Shown here: positions 27,324 to 35,343 of the stretch, piece by piece
How the letters are laid out: every line of letters starts with the position of its first letter
Position numbering within the stretch: the stretch's first letter is position 1
Assembly: GCA_021286765.1 (NCBI GenBank)
Contig: JAJTBS010000001.1
Coordinates: 496,001-560,000 of the forward strand
DNA: 64,000 nucleotides
DNA from: Holophagaceae bacterium
Lineage (GTDB): Bacteria > Acidobacteriota > Holophagae > Holophagales > Holophagaceae
Direction: 5' to 3'
Position numbers and translations under genes: made by a program
The notes under the pieces: model-generated
Databases searched by the model: none
What the model was told of the DNA's origin: nothing
What the model saw: the letters and a program-made list of their open reading frames with translations, nothing else

Positions 27324-27749
27324 TTACTCGATGGGGCCGCTGCGCTGTCGCTTGACGGCCGAAGCCCGCTTCTTGGATTCCAGCCGCCGCTCCTTGGAAC
27401 CCCGGGTCGGTTGGGTCGCCCGTCGGGGGATAGGCCGCACCAGGGCTGCGCGGATGGCCTCGGCGGCCTTCTCCCGGGCATCGTCCAGGTTCTTGAGCTG
27501 GTCCCGGGTCCTATCGCTGACGACGATCCACAGGCCCTCCGCATCGAGCCGGTTCCGCTGGGCCGCCCGCAACCGGAGCAGCGCATCCTCAGGCAGGCCC
27601 TCGATGGCCGCCAGGTCGATGCGCAGCTCCACCTTGGAGGAGACCTTGTTCACGTTCTGGCCGCCCGCGCCGCCGGCACGGACGGCCCTGAAGCGGATGG
27701 CATCGCCCGGAACCCGGACGGAAGCGGAGACGAGGATGGGATCGGCCAT
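27324..27749 (-). CDS. arfB: Peptidyl-tRNA hydrolase ArfB (ribosome rescue)
   Basis: ArfB (YaeJ) rescues ribosomes stalled on broken mRNA. The 141-residue protein has the catalytic GGQ loop in RAGGAGGQNVNKVSSKVELR and the long basic C-terminal tail (RRATQPTRGSKERRLESKKR) that enters the empty mRNA channel, so it is ArfB rather than a full release factor. No Shine-Dalgarno sequence precedes the ATG. Instead TAGCAT lies exactly six bases upstream, as expected for a leaderless transcript. Confidence 0.95.
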   Translation of the reverse strand: MADPILVSASVRVPGDAIRFRAVRAGGAGGQNVNKVSSKVELRIDLAAIEGLPEDALLRLRAAQRNRLDAEGLWIVVSDRTRDQLKNLDDAREKAAEAIRAALVRPIPRRATQPTRGSKERRLESKKRASAVKRQRSGPIE

Positions 27750-27755
27750 CCGATG

Positions 27756-27761
27756 ATGCTA
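27756..27761 (-). promoter_or_regulatory. -10 element of a probable leaderless arfB transcript
   Basis: TAGCAT on the minus strand is followed by CATCGG and then the arfB ATG, so transcription would start at or next to the A of the ATG. The hexamer includes the TAG stop of the upstream permease gene. The same hexamer and spacing occur before the GNAT gene at 36300. Confidence 0.5.
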
Positions 27762-29072
27762 GCGCATCGCTTCCATGGGGCTCAGACGCATGGCCCGGAA
27801 AGCCGGATAGAGGCCGAAGACCACCGCCAGGGTGAGGGCCACGAGCCAGGCCGTGAGCAGGCCGATGGGATTCACCACCAGGCCGTAGGGGAAGCTGGCG
27901 GAGAGGGCCTGGCAGAGCAGGGCGCCTGAGACCGTGCCCAGAAGGGCGCCGATGGCGGCGAGCACCACGGCCTCCAGCAGGAACTGGATGAAGATCTCCT
28001 GGTCGGAGGCCCCCAGGGCCTTCCGCAGGCCGATCTCGAAGCGCCGGTCGCTGAAGCTGATGAGCATCACCGACAGCACACCCACGCCGCCGACGAGGAG
28101 CACCGTGCCAGCCAGGCTCATCAGCACGATCTGCCAGCCCCGCATCTGCTCCAGGAAGTTCTGGTAGCCCTTGGCGGCCTCGGCGTCCAGATCCACCACC
28201 TCGGCATCCTCGATGCCGTGGTGGGCCTGCCGCACGCGGCCCAGCAGCATGGCTGACACCTCGCCCATGTCCTCGGGGCGGCGCAGCTTCACGGTGATCT
28301 GGGCCAGCTTGTGGGCCGGGTCCATGCGGTCCATGTAGGTTTCGAGCGGAATCAGGATGCCGTTGGCGTCGAAGTAGTTTTCATCGTTGAAGATCTGCCC
28401 AGGTGCCTGGACCCCGACGATGCGGAAGGGAACGCCGTCCACCACCAGATCACGGCCCACGGGATCGGCCCCGCCGAAGAGCTTGGTGGCGAGCGTCGCC
28501 CCCACCACGGCCACGGTGGAGCGGCGGCGCTGGTCATCTTCCGTGAGACCGCGGCCAATGCCGATGGGCCGGTTCATCCATTGCGCATAATCCGGCGACA
28601 CACCGTTCACGAAGATGCGCTCCGTATCGCCCAGGACCCGCACGGTGACCGTTTTCTGAGCCCTGGGAAGGAAGGCGAGCACTTTGGGATTGGGCGCGTT
28701 CAGGCGGCTGAGGTCCTCGTACCGGAGGCCGGGGCTCATGGTGAAGCGCTTGCGCTCCTCGTTGGTCTCGGGTGTCTTGGGGGCGATGCGGACGGTACCG
28801 TCCCAGCTCATGCCGGCGAAGCCCGTGCTGATCTTGTCCATGACGCCGTCCAGCACCGAGGTCATGACCACCAGGGCAAAGACGCCCAGCATGAGGAGGG
28901 TGAGCGTGAGCAGGCTGCGCACCTTGTGGGCCCACAACTCCACCAGGCCCGTGCGGACGACTTCCCAGAACATGGCGAAGGAGAAGCCGCGGGCTGGCGC
29001 GGCCGGGACTGGGGCCTCGCCATTGAGGAGAGAAGGGCCGGGGGATCGGAGGATGAGGGCTTCGTCACTCAT
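27759..29072 (-). CDS. ABC transporter permease, MacB/FtsX type (second)
   Basis: The 437-residue permease has an N-terminal helix (VRSLLTLTLLMLGVFALVVM), a large periplasmic MacB-like domain (~75-290) and three C-terminal helices starting near LMSLAGTVLLVGGVGVLSVML, with the FtsX-type RRFEIGLRKALGAS coupling motif and the ending RLSPMEAMR. It lacks a fused ATPase. The ATG at 29072 overlaps the stop of the upstream permease by eight bases; longer frames add a non-homologous stretch. The operon order adaptor-ATPase-permease-permease suggests a tripartite-type exporter of a small molecule, peptide or lipoprotein. No outer-membrane channel gene is adjacent. Confidence 0.9.
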   Translation of the reverse strand: MSDEALILRSPGPSLLNGEAPVPAAPARGFSFAMFWEVVRTGLVELWAHKVRSLLTLTLLMLGVFALVVMTSVLDGVMDKISTGFAGMSWDGTVRIAPKTPETNEERKRFTMSPGLRYEDLSRLNAPNPKVLAFLPRAQKTVTVRVLGDTERIFVNGVSPDYAQWMNRPIGIGRGLTEDDQRRRSTVAVVGATLATKLFGGADPVGRDLVVDGVPFRIVGVQAPGQIFNDENYFDANGILIPLETYMDRMDPAHKLAQITVKLRRPEDMGEVSAMLLGRVRQAHHGIEDAEVVDLDAEAAKGYQNFLEQMRGWQIVLMSLAGTVLLVGGVGVLSVMLISFSDRRFEIGLRKALGASDQEIFIQFLLEAVVLAAIGALLGTVSGALLCQALSASFPYGLVVNPIGLLTAWLVALTLAVVFGLYPAFRAMRLSPMEAMR

Positions 29073-30315
29073 AGCGCAGAGCCTCCATCGGAGACAGCCG
29101 GGAGGCCTTCCAGGCCGGGTAGAGCGCGAAGAGGAAGCCGAATGCGGCGGCCAGGCCGTAGGCCCAGACAAAGCTGGCGGGGGTCATGTAGAGCGGGATG
29201 CCGATGCTCTTGGTGATGACCCAGGAAAAGCCCACGCCGAGCAGCAGGCCGGCAAGGCCCCCCAGGGCGGTCAGAAGCAGGGCCTCGGTCATGAATCCCT
29301 TGAAGATCTCGCGACCGGAGGCGCCGATGGCCATCTTCACGCCGACCTCGCGCACGCGCTCCTTCAAGCTGGCCATCTGGATGTTCACATTCACGATGCC
29401 GCCGCCCACCAGGGCCAGCACGCCCGAGAGCATGAAGATGATGTCGTAGACGCTGCCCTGGCTCTGCCGCCGGCGCACGCGCGCGGCCACGTCGTCCAGG
29501 CGGAAGTCCTCCTGGAGGCGGTGGTTGGATTTCACGAGGTTCTTGAGCTGCTGGGCGAAGCCGCTCATGGCGTTCATGTCGGGGATGCGGAAGGTAACCC
29601 GGTCCACCCTGCGGTAGGCGTCCCCGTTCATGCGGCGCTGCACCAGGTTCGCGGGCACGGCGATGATGCGGTTGCGCCACCAGAACTGGTTGCCCTGGTT
29701 CTCACGGAAGCGGAACACCCGCTCCTGGAAGGTGCCGATGACGGTGACGGGAATGTCGCCGATGCGGAGGGATTGTCCCAAGGCATCACCCTTGGGGAAG
29801 AAGGTGTTGGCCGCTTCGGTGCCCAGGACGACGACGGGGGCGCCAGTTTCCATCTCGGTGTTGGAGAAGCCGCGGCCCTGGGCGATGCCATAGCCGTTGG
29901 CGGGAATGAAATCCCCGCCGATGCCGCTGATCTGCCGGTCCTGGTCCGCATAGGCGGACACGACCCGGGAGCGGGCGTTCTTCTGGCGGCTCACGCCCTG
30001 GATGGCCTCGGCCTTCAAGGCCTCGCCACCCACCGCATCCGCGTCCCGAAGGCCGAGGTTGGCCTGCTGGAGGGCCGTGGGGCGGCCATCCTTGATGGCT
30101 GCCCGGGGCTGCACGTTCAGCTTGTCGAGGCCGCCCATCTTCACGAACATCTCGTCGGACCGCTTGCGCTGGCTGTCGGAGATGGAGAACCCGCCCAACA
30201 CCGACGCCACCCCCAGCAGCACGCCGAGGGCCTGGAGCACCGAGCGGCCGAGGTTCTCCCGGATCTCCACCCAGGCTCCGAACAGCCGTTCACGGAAGGC
30301 GCCGGAGGCTTTCAT
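29065..30315 (-). CDS. ABC transporter permease, MacB/FtsX type (first)
   Basis: The 416-residue permease is paralogous to the next gene. It has an N-terminal helix (SVLQALGVLLGVASVLGGF), a periplasmic domain (~50-280), three C-terminal helices (IIFMLSGVLALVGGGIVNV onward), the motif LKERVREVGVKMAIGAS and the ending RLSPMEALRYE. Its ATG directly follows the ATPase stop. Two different permeases per operon suggest a heterodimeric membrane unit around an ATPase dimer. Confidence 0.9.
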   Translation of the reverse strand: MKASGAFRERLFGAWVEIRENLGRSVLQALGVLLGVASVLGGFSISDSQRKRSDEMFVKMGGLDKLNVQPRAAIKDGRPTALQQANLGLRDADAVGGEALKAEAIQGVSRQKNARSRVVSAYADQDRQISGIGGDFIPANGYGIAQGRGFSNTEMETGAPVVVLGTEAANTFFPKGDALGQSLRIGDIPVTVIGTFQERVFRFRENQGNQFWWRNRIIAVPANLVQRRMNGDAYRRVDRVTFRIPDMNAMSGFAQQLKNLVKSNHRLQEDFRLDDVAARVRRRQSQGSVYDIIFMLSGVLALVGGGIVNVNIQMASLKERVREVGVKMAIGASGREIFKGFMTEALLLTALGGLAGLLLGVGFSWVITKSIGIPLYMTPASFVWAYGLAAAFGFLFALYPAWKASRLSPMEALRYE

Positions 30316-31026
30316 CTAGGCCACTCCCTCCGCCACCGCGATGAGGCCGTCCCTGATCTCGACACGGCGTTCCGCCAGGGCGGCGATGGAAGGGTCATGG
30401 GTGACCAGGAGCAGGGTGTTGCCCTGGCTGTGCAACTCGCGGAAGAGGTCCAGCACCTCGGCGCCGGTTTTCGAGTCGAGGGCGCCCGTGGGTTCGTCCG
30501 CCAGGAGGAGGGCCGGGTCGTTGGCCAGGGCCCGGGCCACGGCCACGCGCTGCTTCTGGCCGCCGGAGAGCGTCGCCGGCAGCTTGTCCGCCTTGTCGGC
30601 GATGCCCACCTTTTCGAGCAGGGCCAGGGCCCGCTCGCGGCGCTCCTTGCGGCCCACGCCCGCGTAGAGCATGGGCAGTTCCACGTTGCGGGCGATGCTG
30701 GCCTTGGGCAACAGGTTGTAGCTCTGGAAGACGAAGCCGACCTTCTCATTGCGGATGCGTGCCAGCTCGCCGCCGGCCAACCCCTGGACCTGACGGCCGT
30801 CCAGGGTGTAGGTGCCTTCCGTGGGCAGGTCCAGGCAGCCCAGGATGGCCATGAGGGTGGATTTGCCGGAGCCCGAGGGGCCGATGAGGGCCACGAACTC
30901 ACCCTTCTCGACCGTGAGATCGATGCCGCGCAGGGCATGCACCGCCGCGCCATTGGCGCCGTAGACCTTGGTCAGGCCTGTGGTCTGGATGATGGGGGAG
31001 GACGAACCGCTAATTGTTTTCATCAT
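30316..31026 (-). CDS. ABC transporter ATPase, MacB/LolD type
   Basis: The 236-residue nucleotide-binding subunit powers the two permeases. It has Walker A GPSGSGKSTLM, the Q loop FVFQSYNLLP, signature LSGGQKQRVAVARAL, Walker B LLLADEPTGALD and the switch His in LLVTHDPS, all intact. It is close to MacB and LolD ATPases. It overlaps the adaptor gene by 17 bases and touches the first permease, so the four genes are one transcription unit. A second Met codon at 31023 is an alternative start. Confidence 0.94.
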   Translation of the reverse strand: MMKTISGSSSPIIQTTGLTKVYGANGAAVHALRGIDLTVEKGEFVALIGPSGSGKSTLMAILGCLDLPTEGTYTLDGRQVQGLAGGELARIRNEKVGFVFQSYNLLPKASIARNVELPMLYAGVGRKERRERALALLEKVGIADKADKLPATLSGGQKQRVAVARALANDPALLLADEPTGALDSKTGAEVLDLFRELHSQGNTLLLVTHDPSIAALAERRVEIRDGLIAVAEGVA

Positions 31027-32230
31027 CCTTCTCGACCTTCTTCTTGCTGGGGTCTTCCAGGCTGACTTGGTCGTTGGCCTTGAGGCCTGAGAGGATCTCC
31101 ACGCGCTCCAGGGTGGCGATGCCGGCCTTCACGGGCACCACGTCGAAGTATTCCTTCCAGTGGTCCGCCAGCCAGATGAACTTCCCGCGGCCGGTGAGCC
31201 CCTCCTTGGCCTTGGCCAGGTCCTGAGGCGAGAGGTTCTCCTTTAGGCGGTAGACCACGGTCTGGCCGTCGCGCCGCTGCAGGGCCTCCAGGGGCACGCT
31301 CACGGCCTTGTCGCGCTTCTCGCCGAGGATCTCGACGTTGGCGCTCATGCCGGTCTTGAAGTCGTCGGTGAGCTCATCCAGGGCCACTTCCACCTTGAAG
31401 ACCTTGATCTTCTCCACCAGGTCGGCGGCGGGGGCCACGAAGCGGACTTTGCCGGTGAAGGCGCGCTGAGGGTAGGCATCGAGGGTGATGCGGACGGGCT
31501 GGCCGACCCGGACCTTGGCGATGTCCACCTCATTTAGGTTCACTTTCACGATGAGCGACTTCAGGTCCGCCACGGTGAAGACCACGGTGCCTGCGTTGAA
31601 GGAGCTGACGCCGGAGGTGATGGTGTCACCCAGCTCCACGCCCTTCTTGATGACCACGCCGTCCATGGGGGCGGTGATGCGGGCTTTCTGGGTGGAAGCG
31701 TTGCCGCTGATGGGAATGCCCCGGTCCTCGACGATCTGGTAGCGGGTCTGAGCGCTCTTGTAGGCTTCCTCCGCGAGGTCCCGGGTGGTCTTCGCGCCCC
31801 GGAAGGCCTGGTCGGAGATAAGTCCCGCCTTGAACAGCTCCGACTGCTGGTTGAAGTCCCGCTCGGCGTTCTTGAAGCTCACCCGGGCCTGGGACACGCT
31901 GCCCTGCACGTCAGAAAGGGTCTGGGCCTGGTTCACGTCCGGCTCGACCTCGGCGAGCATCTCCCCGGCCCGCACCAGGGCACCTTCGCGGACCTTCAGC
32001 CCCACGATGCGGCCGGACACGGTGGACTTGACCTCCACCTTGGTGAGCGGGTCCACCACGCCCACTTCGCGGACGCTCACCTGCAGATCCTCGGCCTGGA
32101 CCTTGCCGAGGCGGAAGGGGGTGTTGGCCTCGGCTTTCTTGGCTTTTCCGTCGCCGCCCTTCAAGGTGAAGAGCATGCCGGCCGCCAGGGCCACTCCGGC
32201 CACGGACAGGATGACCCATCGTTTCTGCAT
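31010..32230 (-). CDS. HlyD/MacA-type periplasmic adaptor
   Basis: The 406-residue membrane fusion protein has an N-terminal anchor (MQKRWVILSVAGVALAAGML), lipoyl-like halves (EVKSTVSGRIVGLKVREGAL and ARITAPMDGVVIKKGVELG), an alpha-hairpin between them (~110-175) and beta-barrel and membrane-proximal domains after ~215. It would link the ABC permeases to an outer-membrane channel. It is the first gene of the exporter operon. The 212 bases upstream hold a GC-rich hairpin (32367-32386) and the ackA terminator but no gene. Confidence 0.92.
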   Translation of the reverse strand: MQKRWVILSVAGVALAAGMLFTLKGGDGKAKKAEANTPFRLGKVQAEDLQVSVREVGVVDPLTKVEVKSTVSGRIVGLKVREGALVRAGEMLAEVEPDVNQAQTLSDVQGSVSQARVSFKNAERDFNQQSELFKAGLISDQAFRGAKTTRDLAEEAYKSAQTRYQIVEDRGIPISGNASTQKARITAPMDGVVIKKGVELGDTITSGVSSFNAGTVVFTVADLKSLIVKVNLNEVDIAKVRVGQPVRITLDAYPQRAFTGKVRFVAPAADLVEKIKVFKVEVALDELTDDFKTGMSANVEILGEKRDKAVSVPLEALQRRDGQTVVYRLKENLSPQDLAKAKEGLTGRGKFIWLADHWKEYFDVVPVKAGIATLERVEILSGLKANDQVSLEDPSKKKVEKDDENN

Positions 32231-32398
32231 GAAACCCCCCAGATGGGAAAGACGCCGGACAGACCGGGATGATGGAACGACTACGGATCAGAGTCTGCCG
32301 CCGTTTAGAGCCGGCCTCCCGGGGGATTCGGCCACCACCCCCCGCCGGTCGGCCAGCCTCCCGCCGGGACCGGGGAATGCCGGTCCGGGGCAAACGAA

Positions 32399-32424
32399 AA
32401 GCGGCCCCCAGTTGGGGGCCGCTT
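32399..32424 (-). terminator. Rho-independent terminator of ackA
   Basis: AAGCGGCCCCC (32399-32409), loop AGTT, GGGGGCCGCTT (32414-32424). Read on the minus strand, a short T run follows the stem, 18 bases downstream of the ackA stop. Confidence 0.8.
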
Positions 32425-32442
32425 AAAGGGGGTGGGGGCGTC

Positions 32443-33612
32443 CTACCGCACGGTCTCGCGGGCGATCATCAGTTCCTCGTTGGTGGGGACGACGGTGACG
32501 ACCACGCGGGAATCCGGGGTGCTGATGATGCGCTCGCCGGTTCCATGCTCGTTGGCCTCGGGGTCCAGCTTCACGCCCAGGAAGCTGAGCTTGCTGCAGA
32601 CTTTGGCGCGGACGAAGGTGCTGTGGGTGCCGATGCCGGCGGTGAAGGTGATGGCGTCCACGCCGTCCAGCACGGTCGCATAGGCGCCGATGTACTGGCG
32701 CACGTTGTAGGTCAGGAGGTCGCGGGCGAGGCGGGCCCGGTCATTGCCGGCGTCGGCGGCCAGCTCGATCTCGCGGAAATCCGAGGAGACGCCGGAGATG
32801 CCGAGCAGGCCCGACTTCTTGTTCAGCAGGTCGGTGATGCCGTTGTAGTCGAGGTGCTCGTACTCCATGAGCATTTCCACCACGCTGGGGTCGATGGTGC
32901 CGCAGCGGGTGCCCATGATGACGCCCTGGAGGGGGGTCATGCCCATGCTGGTATCCACGCTCCGGCCATTGTGCACGGCGCAGATGCTGGTGCCGTTGCC
33001 GATGTGGCAGGTAACGATCTTCAGGGCGCGGAGGGGGCGGCAGAGCAGGATGGCGGTGCGGGCGGCGACGTAGGAATGGCTGGACCCGTGGAAGCCGTAG
33101 CGGCGGATGCCGTACTTCTGACTCAGTTCGTAGGGGATGCCGTAGGTGCGGGCGTGATCGGGGATGTTGTGGTGGAAGGCCGTATCGAAGACCGCTACGT
33201 GCGGCACGTCGGGGAAGGCCTCCCGGGCCACACGGATGCCCAGGGCGTTGGCGGGGTTGTGGAGCGGCGCGTACATCGCGAAGGTGTCGATGTCGGTGAG
33301 CACTTCGTCGGTCACGATCAGGGAATCGCCATACTTCGGGCCCCCATGGACCACCCGGTGGCCCACGGCGTGGATCGGCGTGTCGTGGAGGACCACCGCC
33401 TTGAGCCGATCGATGATCGCGTTCAGGGCCTCCCGGTGGGAGGGAAGGGGCAGGGCCTCCTTGTGCTTGTCATTGTCGAAGACGAAGGTCAGGTTGCCGT
33501 CGGCCAAGCCGATGCGCTCGGCCATGCCCTCGGCGATGGACGTTTCCTTCCCCATGTCGAAGAGATTGAACTTGAGGCTCGAGGAGCCGGCATTCAGGAC
33601 GAGAACGAACAC
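32443..33612 (-). CDS. ackA: Acetate kinase
   Basis: AckA interconverts acetate plus ATP and acetyl phosphate. The 389-residue protein starts FVLVLNAGSSSLKFNLF and holds HRVVHGG, FDTAFH, RYGFHGSSHSYV, CHIGNGTSI and FTAGIGTHS, all family signatures. I chose a GTG at 33612, which gives the normal family start and has GGGGGA four bases upstream; an ATG at 33624 adds four residues. No phosphotransacetylase gene is adjacent. Confidence 0.95.
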   Translation of the reverse strand: MFVLVLNAGSSSLKFNLFDMGKETSIAEGMAERIGLADGNLTFVFDNDKHKEALPLPSHREALNAIIDRLKAVVLHDTPIHAVGHRVVHGGPKYGDSLIVTDEVLTDIDTFAMYAPLHNPANALGIRVAREAFPDVPHVAVFDTAFHHNIPDHARTYGIPYELSQKYGIRRYGFHGSSHSYVAARTAILLCRPLRALKIVTCHIGNGTSICAVHNGRSVDTSMGMTPLQGVIMGTRCGTIDPSVVEMLMEYEHLDYNGITDLLNKKSGLLGISGVSSDFREIELAADAGNDRARLARDLLTYNVRQYIGAYATVLDGVDAITFTAGIGTHSTFVRAKVCSKLSFLGVKLDPEANEHGTGERIISTPDSRVVVTVVPTNEELMIARETVR

Positions 33613-33633
33613 GATTTCCCCCATGACAGGAAC

Positions 33634-33639
33634 AGTCTA
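33634..33639 (-). promoter_or_regulatory. -10-like element of ackA
   Basis: TAGACT on the minus strand ends 21 bases before the GTG start of ackA. The predicted leader is only about 14 bases and contains the GGGGGA site. No -35 hexamer is evident. Confidence 0.4.
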
Positions 33640-33685
33640 CCGGTCTGACCACGTGACCAGTGTCGCATTGTCGATATTGGGGTCG

Positions 33686-35284
33686 TCATGAAAGCTTGAA
33701 GCGACGCGTAAGTACCTGAAGCTGTTGGGCCAAGCTGGCCAGCTCCTCCGTCGTCCGGGCCGTTTCCTGGACCGTGGCGGAGAGCTGGGTGGCGGCCGAG
33801 GCATTGCGCTCCACCATCTGGGTGGCGGATTCCATGGCCAGAACCACCTCTTCGCTGGCCCGGCCCTGCTCGTCCATGGCGTTGGCGATCCCCTTCAGCT
33901 GGCCCGCGTTCTCCCGCACATGGACTTCGATGCGCTCCAGGCTCCGGGAGGCCTCTTTGACCGACTCGGTGCCAAAGCCCACTCGCTCGGTGCTCTCTTG
34001 GATGAGCGTCGTGATTTCCTTGGCCGCTGTGCCGCTGCGTTCGGCCAGCTTCCGGACCTCCTCGGCCACCACGGCGAAGCCCTTGCCCATGGCCCCTGCC
34101 TTGGCCGCCTCGATGGCCGCATTCAGGGAAAGGAGGTTGGTCTGCCGGGCGATGTCCGTGATCACCGTGATGATCCGGTTCACCTTGGAGGAGCTCTCCT
34201 CGATGGCCTCCATGGCGCGGCCTGTGTCCTCGACGGCGGTCAGACCCTGCTGGCCCGCCTCCTGGGAGCGGGCGGCCAGCTCCTCCGCGCGCAGGGTGCT
34301 CTGCTTCACCTGCTGGATGTTGGCGTTCATCTCCTCCAGGGCGGCGGAGGAGCGCTCCATGGCCAGCCGTTCCTGTTCCGTGCTGCGGCGGAGCTCTTCG
34401 GTGGTGCGGTTGACCTGTTCGGTCGTGGCCGAAAGCTCCGTGGCGCTGGAGGCGGTGCCCTCTGCGGACTGGGCGATGGCCTGGATGTCCGAGCGCAGGC
34501 CCTGAATGACCTGCGCGAGGCCGGCGGCCACCTGCGCCAGTTCGTCCTTGCCGTGGACCTTGGGCGTCTGGGTCAGGTCGCCATTGGCCACCGCACCCAT
34601 GATCACCTCGATGTCGTGGGCCTTCCGGCCGACCCTCGAGCCGATGGTCCGGCTCAGAATGACGCCGATCAGGATGGCGGCCAACCCGACGCCGCCGATC
34701 CAGCCCTTGGCCAGGGCAGAGTGGCCAAGGTCTTCCTGGATGGAACGCTCGGCAGCCGATTCAGCCGCTTTCTGGAGTTTGAGCACCCTGTCACGGGCGG
34801 TGCGCATGATCTCGACATTGCCTTCCATCAACTTGGAAACGGCCTGGGGAGACCGGTCGGACTGGGCCTGGGCGAGCAGGGCGGGGAAGCCGGCATCGTA
34901 TTTCCGGAAGGCCTCGATGGCCTCGTCCAGAATGACCTTGTCCTCCGGGGACCAGGTCAGTGCCTTGGCCTCGGCCAGGTCCTTCTCGAGGGTCTCCCCG
35001 TATTTCTTCATGACCCCCTGCCGCATGCTGATGTAGCCCGGATCTCCGGCTCCGCCGATCATGCTCACGTGCACGGTGCGAAAGACGTTCATGCCGTTCA
35101 GCACCCGGGAGAGGGTGGCCGTCTTGGCCAATTCCTTGGCCACATCCCGCTGGCCGCTCTGGAGTTCGTTGACGGATAGCCAACCCAGCCCACCCACCAG
35201 AATCAGAGCCAGGGTCTGGATGGCGAGGAGCAGGTTGAATTTCCCCCGCATGCGCAGATCGTCAAGGAATTTTCCGATGCTCAT
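33686..35284 (-). CDS. Methyl-accepting chemotaxis protein
   Basis: This chemoreceptor has 532 residues: a membrane helix (~17-38), a periplasmic four-helix-bundle-type sensor (~39-190), a second helix (WIGGVGLAAILIGVIL, ~193-210), a HAMP linker, and a long coiled-coil signalling domain. The hairpin tip reads IARQTNLLSLNAAIEAAKAG with GKGFAVVAEEVRKLAERS, which contacts CheA and CheW. Glutamine/glutamate-rich flanks could be methylated. No C-terminal CheR-docking pentapeptide is visible (ends RRFKLS). No che genes are adjacent. A flagellar-type sigma28 promoter seems to precede it. Confidence 0.94.
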   Translation of the reverse strand: MSIGKFLDDLRMRGKFNLLLAIQTLALILVGGLGWLSVNELQSGQRDVAKELAKTATLSRVLNGMNVFRTVHVSMIGGAGDPGYISMRQGVMKKYGETLEKDLAEAKALTWSPEDKVILDEAIEAFRKYDAGFPALLAQAQSDRSPQAVSKLMEGNVEIMRTARDRVLKLQKAAESAAERSIQEDLGHSALAKGWIGGVGLAAILIGVILSRTIGSRVGRKAHDIEVIMGAVANGDLTQTPKVHGKDELAQVAAGLAQVIQGLRSDIQAIAQSAEGTASSATELSATTEQVNRTTEELRRSTEQERLAMERSSAALEEMNANIQQVKQSTLRAEELAARSQEAGQQGLTAVEDTGRAMEAIEESSSKVNRIITVITDIARQTNLLSLNAAIEAAKAGAMGKGFAVVAEEVRKLAERSGTAAKEITTLIQESTERVGFGTESVKEASRSLERIEVHVRENAGQLKGIANAMDEQGRASEEVVLAMESATQMVERNASAATQLSATVQETARTTEELASLAQQLQVLTRRFKLS

Positions 35285-35305
35285 GATCCACCCCGTGGTC
35301 AGACC

Positions 35306-35333
35306 TTATCGGGGGCAGGGAAAGGGCGACTTA
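35306..35333 (-). promoter_or_regulatory. Sigma28 (FliA)-like promoter of the chemoreceptor gene
   Basis: On the minus strand, TAAG (35330-35333), 16 bases, then CCCGATAA (35306-35313), compared with TAAA-N15-GCCGATAA for FliA. The predicted start leaves a leader of ~15 bases containing GGGTGG before the ATG at 35284. The location before a chemoreceptor gene fits. Confidence 0.45.
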
Positions 35334-35343
35334 ATCCTGGCAA

